A DNA stretch of 5,201 nt. Origin: Candidatus Poseidoniales archaeon (lineage in GTDB: Archaea; Thermoplasmatota; Poseidoniia; Poseidoniales; Poseidoniaceae). Positions 1 through 5,201 of this stretch are shown here, piece after piece. Numbering within the stretch: the first letter of the stretch is position 1; every line of letters starts with the position of its first letter. Position numbers and translations under genes: made by a program. The notes beneath the pieces were generated by a model. It did not search any database, was not told the origin of the DNA, and was given only the letters and a program-made list of their open reading frames with translations. The stretch lies in NCBI GenBank assembly GCA_012959845.1, contig DUCL01000196.1:1-5201 (forward strand), in the 5' to 3' direction.

Positions 1-1077
1 CAGAAGAATGGATATTTGACTGAATGGGCAAAGGTAAACTATGTGGTAAATCCACTTGATGGTGCCATAGATCGTCTTCATTTGGGTTTGAGAACCCCAG
101 GTATTGAAGATGTAATACCTTTCGGACATGATGCATTCGTCGTTGAATTGGATGTAACTAATGATGCAAAAGATGTAATTTTCTTGAGCTTAAAGGAGGC
201 AGCAGAGAATATCGATGGCGAGTTGCCATTAATTATTGGTGTGAAGCGTGAAGGAGAGAAGAGTATCGTACCAGATGGGGAATTCGTTCTTGTCCCAAAT
301 GATAAAATTGCTGTCGCCACTACTGGAATCTCAAGTTTTAACCATATATTGAAAATTTTTGGGCATCAACCAAAAAATTTCCCATCCGCACCTAAAATCG
401 CAATTATTGGTGCTAATAAAATGGGCCAGAGAGTTGCAGATAAGTGGCTTTCATCTGGGGCCTCGGTGACTATGATAGAAAGAGACTTACAAACAGCAAA
501 CAATTTCTCCGGTACAAAAACAGGCGCTAATCAAAATATTGAGGTGATTCATGGAGACCATTTGGATAGAGAAATGCTGAAGGAGATTGGTATTTCTGAA
601 CATCATATTGCAATTGCTGCTTTAGAAGACGACCACGCATGTATCGCAGCTGCATTATTGGCCAGTGATATGGGCGTGCAAAGAACTGGTTTGATGTTAT
701 ACGATGCGGATTTGGTCAAAGTTACCCAGCGTATGGGTATTACATTTGCAGTTGATAGAAAACGAGTCGCTGTTGATAATCTGTTAGCACTAATCCACAC
801 AAAAACCACTGGTGCATATGCATTATTGTCCACGATTCCTGAAATTATTGGTATTTCATTACCGGTGAAAAAATCTGCGAAATTCTGTGGGTTAAAAATA
901 TCCGAAGCAAATTTCCCCGAGTGGATGAGAATAGCATTCATTCAAAGGCAAGTCAATTCCAATAAGTGGGAAAATATGAGGCCATCACCTGATAAACTGA
1001 TTATTGAAGGTGATAGATTAACCATGTTCTGTAATCCAGAACGAGTAGCCGAATTAGAAAAGCGATTCAAGGTGTGA
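1..1077 (+). CDS. trkA: TrkA-type potassium uptake regulator, 5'-truncated by window edge
   Basis: This is the cytoplasmic NAD(H)/nucleotide-binding RCK subunit that gates a TrkH potassium channel. The frame is open from base 1 (Q-K-N-G-Y-L...), so the TTG at position 16 is almost certainly internal. A full TrkA has two tandem TrkA_N plus TrkA_C units of about 450 residues, and only the tail of the first TrkA_N is present here. Counting from the TTG codon, the order is: end of the first Rossmann unit (to about residue 25, with VVNPLD); first TrkA_C (about 34-103); second TrkA_N (about 127-250), with strand-turn-helix IIGANKMG (130-137), acidic ribose-binding E155 in MIERD and D181 in the GDH segment; second TrkA_C (about 274-351). 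The glycine motif reads G-A-N-K-M-G, so the middle glycine of GxGxxG is Asn. The gene runs directly into trkH, supporting an operon encoding one complex. The family call is firm; the true start lies outside the window. Confidence 0.93.
   Translation, partial: QKNGYLTEWAKVNYVVNPLDGAIDRLHLGLRTPGIEDVIPFGHDAFVVELDVTNDAKDVIFLSLKEAAENIDGELPLIIGVKREGEKSIVPDGEFVLVPNDKIAVATTGISSFNHILKIFGHQPKNFPSAPKIAIIGANKMGQRVADKWLSSGASVTMIERDLQTANNFSGTKTGANQNIEVIHGDHLDREMLKEIGISEHHIAIAALEDDHACIAAALLASDMGVQRTGLMLYDADLVKVTQRMGITFAVDRKRVAVDNLLALIHTKTTGAYALLSTIPEIIGISLPVKKSAKFCGLKISEANFPEWMRIAFIQRQVNSNKWENMRPSPDKLIIEGDRLTMFCNPERVAELEKRFKV
1069..1074 (+). promoter_or_regulatory. Ribosome-binding site that favours the ATG start of trkH
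   Basis: AAGGTG lies in the last codons of trkA, 8 bases before the ATG at 1083. It is complementary to the GGTG-type anti-Shine-Dalgarno tail of archaeal 16S rRNA. Its position makes the ATG a better start than the overlapping GTG at 1074. Because it lies inside the trkA reading frame, ribosomes finishing trkA may reinitiate on trkH (inference). Confidence 0.5.
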
Positions 1078-1082
1078 TTGCA

Positions 1083-2702
1083 ATGCGTACTGATGTTTTG
1101 AGCATGATATTGGGGTGGACGCTGATTGCGTTATCGCTACCGCTTGCTGCATCAGGTATTGCAACTGCTTTTTTGGATTCTGTCGAGTTAGCATTAATCT
1201 CCTTTGCAATACCGAGTTTTATTTCTCTTATTCTAGGAATTACAATGTTGACTCTTTGGACGAGAACCAATACTAGTGAAAGACTACGTGATAAGGAAGC
1301 ATTTGCTGCTGTTGCTCTAGTGTGGCCACTGGCTGTGTTAATTGGCTGTTTACCATTCTGGTTCGGAGGGATGTTCGTTGGGCCATTTACTGAAGGTGCT
1401 GCACTGATTGATATTGCACGTGGTGCAGTTAATTCTTGGTTTGAATCAATGTCTGGATTTACCACTACTGGTGCAAGTGTAATTTCTCATAATATGAGCC
1501 CTAATTGCGTACCTGGACCAATGGATTGTATCAACGCGCAACCTCGCGGATTACTACTTTGGCGTTCAATGATTCAATGGTTTGGTGGAATGGGAATAAT
1601 TATGCTGGGTATGATGCTATTGAGCCGTGTCATGGGTGGTGGAATGGCTCTTGCAAGAGCGGAGTTAACCGGCACCTCATTATCACGCCTCCGACCAAAA
1701 ATTAAACAAACCGCACTCGCATTGTGGGGATTATATGTATTCCTAACTTTAGTTGAATTTTTGATGTTGAAGTTTATTGGACAATTATCATATTTTGATG
1801 CTATTAATCATGCCTTAACGACACTGCCTACCGGTGGTTTTTCCACATATGATGCGAGTATTGGGCACTTTGATTCTGTTGCAGTTGAATTGATCATCAT
1901 ACTATTTATGTTCTTAGCCGGTGTCAATTTCACTTTACTTTGGATGTTTAGAGATGGGCAATTCAAGAAAGCACTACGTGATGAAGAATTGCGTTATTAT
2001 GTATTTTACATCTTAATCGCACTGGTAATAGTGCTCATTGCATTGTTGTTGTCAGGAGACTACAATGGACCTGATGCCCTACGAGAAAGTTTATTCCAAG
2101 TTGTTTCGATAGCAACTTCAACAGGTTATGGTTCTGCAGATTATATCCCTTGGCCTGTTGCAACGCATGTTATCATTTTCATGTTGATGGTAATTGGTGC
2201 TAGTGCGGGTTCCACTGGCGGTGGATTGAAATTAATGAGAGTAACACTTGCTTTCAAGGTGGCGATGAGAGAATTGGTTAGGATTGCACAGCCAAGACGC
2301 ATTGATAGAATTAGGATGAATGGGGAAGTTGTAGAGAGGCAACAATTAGGATTGATTGTCGGAATGCTCTTCGTATGGATTGGACTGTTCGGAATTTCAA
2401 CATTGATTCTTGCAATCCTAATGCCTGAGCATTCCTTTGAAAGTATTGTCTCAATCGTTGCATCATCATTGGGAAATACAGGGCCGGCTCTTGGAGAATT
2501 TGGCCCAACTAATACTTGGTCTGGGATGAATTCTGGGGCTCTAATTGTCACATCAATACTGATGTGGTGTGGTCGTTTAGAATTGCTAACTGCTGTAATA
2601 TTATTGCATCCGAGGACTTGGAAGAAAGAAGAAAAGGATTTGACAGAAAGGTCTGCAATCGCTATGTGGAGAAGAATGATTCCAACTAAGGACAAAAAAT
2701 AA
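1083..2702 (+). CDS. trkH: TrkH-type potassium transporter, membrane pore subunit
   Basis: This is the integral membrane subunit of the Trk/Ktr potassium uptake system, a tetrahelical-pore channel of four membrane-pore-membrane repeats. It is complete at 539 residues from the ATG, normal for the family. Numbering from that ATG, the four selectivity-filter loops are visible: TTTGAS (127-132), PTGGF (249-253), TSTGYGS (345-351) and GNTGPALG (464-471). Other hallmarks are QWFGGMG (165-171) and a glycine/serine-rich GASAGSTGGG (372-381) before a basic LMR. Start choice: the ATG at 1083 has an AAGGTG ribosome-binding sequence at 1069-1074 with 8-base spacing. A GTG at 1074 would add three residues (M-I-A) and overlap the trkA stop by 4 bases, but it lies inside that ribosome-binding sequence. 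Loop residues 133-157 after the first filter are longer than usual and hold two cysteines (C142, C149). Its partner is the TrkA protein encoded just upstream. Confidence 0.95.
   Translation: MRTDVLSMILGWTLIALSLPLAASGIATAFLDSVELALISFAIPSFISLILGITMLTLWTRTNTSERLRDKEAFAAVALVWPLAVLIGCLPFWFGGMFVGPFTEGAALIDIARGAVNSWFESMSGFTTTGASVISHNMSPNCVPGPMDCINAQPRGLLLWRSMIQWFGGMGIIMLGMMLLSRVMGGGMALARAELTGTSLSRLRPKIKQTALALWGLYVFLTLVEFLMLKFIGQLSYFDAINHALTTLPTGGFSTYDASIGHFDSVAVELIIILFMFLAGVNFTLLWMFRDGQFKKALRDEELRYYVFYILIALVIVLIALLLSGDYNGPDALRESLFQVVSIATSTGYGSADYIPWPVATHVIIFMLMVIGASAGSTGGGLKLMRVTLAFKVAMRELVRIAQPRRIDRIRMNGEVVERQQLGLIVGMLFVWIGLFGISTLILAILMPEHSFESIVSIVASSLGNTGPALGEFGPTNTWSGMNSGALIVTSILMWCGRLELLTAVILLHPRTWKKEEKDLTERSAIAMWRRMIPTKDKK
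2694..2699 (-). terminator. Possible oligo-T terminator for rfcL
   Basis: Read on the minus strand, a run of six T follows the rfcL stop by 6 bases, preceded by the T-rich ATATTA. It lies in the final lysine codons of trkH (the A run just before its TAA). It fits the hairpin-less oligo-T terminators known in archaea. The A run is also explained by the lysine codons, so confidence is modest. Confidence 0.33.
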
Positions 2703-2705
2703 TAT

Positions 2706-4241
2706 TCAAAATAATTTTGTTTGACTTGGATCTTTATCTTTGACCACTTCTTCTACTTCCTGAATCTGCACAGGCTGTTGTTCAACCTGTGGAATCGGTT
2801 GAATATCTGTTTTCTTGGCGAGGAACTCAAGCTGACACTCATTATATTTGGCAATCAAATCCTTGGTGCTTTTTCGTGATAATGGAAGGCCGGCCAATGA
2901 AGCATGTTCTTCTGCCGAAAATCCTAGACTTAACGAAATGGTGAAGTCGGAAGCATCACCAACTATTTCGTCAGAAGACAATAATACTGATAATATTGGC
3001 ATCATTTCCTCCCTTACTGTTGATTTATTTGTTCCACAAGTACTCACTAATCTATCGATGATTGTTGGTCTGGTGTATGAACCACCGCGACGCAGATAAT
3101 TTGGATATGAGGAATAAATCCGCCCACTTAATGGTGTTGGATTGGCTACACTCGCCGATAATGCACTCAAATTGGAACACCAATAGGAAGAGCGATGGGC
3201 AGTGTTCAGAAATCTCCCATAAAACATCCTATTTGCCTGTGATAATGAACGGGCACCTCTAATTATTCCTTTTGCATCTGTAAATAGGACGGCATTATTC
3301 CAATGAACCCAATTCATTAAATCATCAGGTGATTTATCTATAGAGCGAGTAATCACTGATGCTTCTCCTGCTGTTTTACTCCTGTAGAGATTATCCAGTC
3401 CAGGAAATATTTCAATTGAAATATCTCTTTGACCTGCTGCGATTAGTGAATTGACATTGTCCCTTGTTAATTTTGTATCTTTATCGACACAAACCACTTG
3501 TAAATCACGAACTAATGCCCGCAAATCACCCGGATTAGATTTTACCAGTTCTTCAACAGCAGTTTCTTCAAATTCAATTTTCTCAGCCCGCAATACTCTT
3601 TTTGCGATTCTCCTAAGTGCTTCATCACTGGCTCTCTCAAAATTTATCTTTTGTAAATACCTTGAGAATCGGTCTCTTGTACTTCTCCAAGTCGAACCCT
3701 TACCCCAAAGGCCCATCACTTCATTACAGGCAAGAATCACTGGTTGTTTTGTTACATCTAGTAGCCTCAATAGTTCTGCTTTGCCTCCTGAATCGCCCCT
3801 GTAAGTTATCGCTTTGCCTCCTATTTCATCACCCATCATCGCTTTGTGTAACCTTTCTTGGCTAACTTCTCTTAATCCGCCAGAAATGTGATCCACTTCA
3901 TCTAATAATATCAGAGTTCGTTGTGTTTTTTGATTGGGGTCGTGAAATAATGAACGATGAGTTGAACCATGTGTTGCAGCCTTCCGTATCGCCGCAGCAT
4001 TCCTTGCATCGGACGCATTCAGTTCAATTACACTCCACCCCATGTCTGCAGCGATTGCCCTTGCTACACTTGTTTTTCCAACACCAGGTGGACCTATGAG
4101 AAGGAGTGCTTTTTTACTCGGTGTACCGGATTTCCATTCATCCAACCACTTGCGTATTTGTCGCCTTTGGGTTTCGTTGCCCTCTAATTGTACTTCGCTG
4201 ACCGGACGGTAGCGCTCAGTCCAATCACTTACGTCACCCAT
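2706..4241 (-). CDS. rfcL: Replication factor C large subunit (clamp loader ATPase)
   Basis: This is the large subunit of the archaeal clamp loader, which with RfcS opens the PCNA ring and loads it on primed DNA using ATP. It has 511 residues, within the family range. In order: RFC box WTERYRP (7-13); Walker A GPPGVGKT (50-57); Walker B LILLDEVD (110-117); sensor 1 Asn in ACNE (171-174); sensor 2 GDLR (238-241); the clamp-loader C-terminal domain, with the typical SPDDLMNWV segment (304-312); a Gln/Glu-rich, probably disordered tail (about 484-505); and a terminal QTKLF (507-511) resembling a PCNA-interacting peptide. Residues about 122-150, between Walker B and sensor 1, look like an insertion relative to ordinary archaeal RfcL. 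The ATG at 4241 places WTERYRP at the usual distance from the N-terminus. No clear ribosome-binding site precedes it, so the message may be leaderless or coupled to glyS, whose stop lies 33 bases upstream. Confidence 0.95.
   Translation of the reverse strand: MGDVSDWTERYRPVSEVQLEGNETQRRQIRKWLDEWKSGTPSKKALLLIGPPGVGKTSVARAIAADMGWSVIELNASDARNAAAIRKAATHGSTHRSLFHDPNQKTQRTLILLDEVDHISGGLREVSQERLHKAMMGDEIGGKAITYRGDSGGKAELLRLLDVTKQPVILACNEVMGLWGKGSTWRSTRDRFSRYLQKINFERASDEALRRIAKRVLRAEKIEFEETAVEELVKSNPGDLRALVRDLQVVCVDKDTKLTRDNVNSLIAAGQRDISIEIFPGLDNLYRSKTAGEASVITRSIDKSPDDLMNWVHWNNAVLFTDAKGIIRGARSLSQANRMFYGRFLNTAHRSSYWCSNLSALSASVANPTPLSGRIYSSYPNYLRRGGSYTRPTIIDRLVSTCGTNKSTVREEMMPILSVLLSSDEIVGDASDFTISLSLGFSAEEHASLAGLPLSRKSTKDLIAKYNECQLEFLAKKTDIQPIPQVEQQPVQIQEVEEVVKDKDPSQTKLF
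2715..2722 (+). terminator. Possible oligo-T terminator for the trkA-trkH operon
   Basis: The plus strand reads TTTTGTTT starting 13 bases past the trkH stop, inside the last codons of the opposing rfcL gene. Archaeal transcription often ends at short T tracts without a hairpin. No strong stem-loop is evident here, so this rests only on T-richness and position. Confidence 0.3.
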
Positions 4242-4274
4242 AAGTTACAGCAATCGCCGATGGTTATTCAACAT

Positions 4275-5201
4275 TCACAATTCTGAGATGAGGACTCGAG
4301 ATTGTTGGCCACTATCTCTATCCCTTAGAGTGACGGTGTTATCTTGCAGAGATTGATGATCTACTGTAATACATATTGGAACTCCTATTTCATCTGCTCT
4401 GGCATATCTTCTTCCTATTGAACCGCTTGCATCATAGATTGAAACTATTGCAGATTTGGAGCAGAGGGTTTTATGAATTTCTCTTGCCAATTTACCCATT
4501 CCATCTTTCTCAAAGAGAGGGAATACACAGTAATCAACAGGTGCTACAGATTCACTTAATTTTAGAGTTACATATTCATCTGCGCCCTTTGAGGATTCAT
4601 GATAAGCGTGGTCCAGAAGATGCCAAATGATTCTATCGATTCCAAAAGCTGGCTCCACAACATGGGGAATATACCACTCTCCCGAGATGGTTTCAGTTCT
4701 TTGAACGCGCTTTACATGCTCTAAGTTAACTGTTACTGACTCGCCATTATCCAAAGTTATTTGAGTTGGGAATTGACAAGAAGACGGTAATTGCTCTACA
4801 GCATTTTTTACAGCACCTGCAAGCGCCCTAAATGCTGGCCCAGCAGTTGCACCATCTGTAGTCCAACCATCAATTTCCACAATCTTAGGTTGAGCAAATT
4901 CACGTCGTGCCCGTAATGTTTTTCCTGTTGCATTCTCATGTGCTTGCAAATCATAGCAACCTCTATGAGCAATTCCAACACATTCTACCCATCCATATGA
5001 ACCGAGTATTTCCACATCCCAACAATCGGAAGCATAGTGAGCCATTTCATCACTTTCATGCTGTCTGAATCTCAATTTTGAACTATCAATGCCAATATTT
5101 ATCAGAAAATCAAAGGTTTTTGCCATGAAATATCCTACGGTTGCATGGCGGATAATATTTTTATCAATTGCATCATTGATAGATATTGAAATTTCTCCAT
5201 C
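4275..5201 (-). CDS. glyS: Glycyl-tRNA synthetase, archaeal/eukaryotic type, 5'-truncated by window edge
   Basis: This class II aminoacyl-tRNA synthetase charges tRNA-Gly with glycine. The minus-strand frame is open to base 5201. The 25 codons before the Met at 5126 (including INDAIDKNII and RHATVGYF) continue the family pattern, so that Met is internal and the N-terminal part, with class II motifs 1 and 2, lies outside the window. Numbering from that Met: RFRQHESDEMAHYA (19-32) and DCWD (34-37); GWVECVGIAHR (45-55), whose Glu helps bind glycine; motif 3, VEPAFGIDR (157-165), with the ATP-binding Arg; and the HGTP anticodon-binding domain (about 195-283), with GSIGRRYARADEIG (235-248). Two oddities: motif 3 has EPA where the family has EPS, and the protein stops at ISEL, about ten residues short of the usual C-terminal helix. 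Nine in-frame codons follow the TGA before a TAA at 4245. Full family length is about 570 residues; 308 codons are visible. Confidence 0.94.
   Translation of the reverse strand, partial: DGEISISINDAIDKNIIRHATVGYFMAKTFDFLINIGIDSSKLRFRQHESDEMAHYASDCWDVEILGSYGWVECVGIAHRGCYDLQAHENATGKTLRARREFAQPKIVEIDGWTTDGATAGPAFRALAGAVKNAVEQLPSSCQFPTQITLDNGESVTVNLEHVKRVQRTETISGEWYIPHVVEPAFGIDRIIWHLLDHAYHESSKGADEYVTLKLSESVAPVDYCVFPLFEKDGMGKLAREIHKTLCSKSAIVSIYDASGSIGRRYARADEIGVPICITVDHQSLQDNTVTLRDRDSGQQSRVLISEL

Noticed and set aside
603..941. 112-codon minus-strand frame within trkA
   Set aside because: It is fully contained in the conserved second TrkA domain, with no family resemblance and no start signal.
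1067..1465. 132-codon minus-strand frame opposite the start of trkH
   Set aside because: It is antisense to the conserved membrane segments of trkH. Its composition (Ala/Ser/Asn/Ile-rich) is what the complement of hydrophobic codons gives.
2141..2695. 184-codon open frame on the minus strand opposite the end of trkH
   Set aside because: It lies wholly inside trkH, whose pore motifs are clear, and its translation has no recognisable domain. It is a codon-usage shadow.
3451..3804. 117-codon plus-strand frame, with other short ones, opposite rfcL
   Set aside because: These overlap the Walker/sensor region of rfcL and show Ser/Leu-rich shadow composition without motifs.
4245..4274. Nine-codon ORF (ATG to TAA) between glyS and rfcL as a leader peptide
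   Set aside because: It directly continues the glyS frame after the TGA, has no ribosome-binding site and no regulatory codon run. A remnant of the glyS C-terminus is the simpler reading.
1..5201. tRNA or rRNA genes, CRISPR arrays, insertion sequences, long repeats or a new defence system
   Set aside because: Four housekeeping or transport genes cover nearly all bases. The gaps are 33 bases or less, and I saw no repeat array, inverted-repeat ends or cloverleaf.

Overview
The window is a compact, gene-dense archaeal chromosomal segment of rather low GC (about 40% by eye). It holds four protein genes arranged as two convergent pairs, with almost no intergenic DNA. The archaeal assignment rests on two minus-strand genes: a replication factor C large subunit (an archaeal and eukaryotic clamp loader) and a glycyl-tRNA synthetase of the archaeal/eukaryotic alpha2 type. 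The protein style suggests a marine Thermoplasmatota-like euryarchaeon, for example Marine Group II (Poseidoniales) or a relative. That placement is an inference from family resemblance and was not tested by a search.

Plus strand, 1-2702: the 3' part of a TrkA-type potassium-uptake regulator enters from the left edge with its frame open at base 1. It is followed with little or no gap by a complete TrkH-type membrane subunit. Together they form a two-gene Trk/Ktr potassium uptake operon. TrkH is the pore with four selectivity-filter loops. TrkA is the cytoplasmic ring that gates it in response to nucleotides.

Minus strand, 5201-2706: the C-terminal half or more of glycyl-tRNA synthetase enters from the right edge with its frame open at the last base. 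After a 33-base gap comes the complete gene for the replication factor C large subunit. These are information-processing genes read in the same direction, possibly co-transcribed. The two convergent pairs meet with only 3 bases between the trkH and rfcL stop codons. Each 3' end has a T-rich tract that may act as a terminator, lying inside or against the opposing gene.

I found no mobile element, CRISPR array, RNA gene, long repeat or sign of recent transfer, and no stretch above 300 bases lacks a gene. I see no new multi-gene system here. The points worth a second look are at residue level: a Ser-to-Ala change in the glycine-binding motif of GlyRS; an in-frame TGA in GlyRS followed by nine codons that look like the missing C-terminal helix; an insertion in the RfcL ATPase domain; a shortened PIP box at the RfcL C-terminus; a Cys-containing insertion at the outer mouth of the TrkH pore; and a degenerate glycine motif in the second TrkA nucleotide fold.
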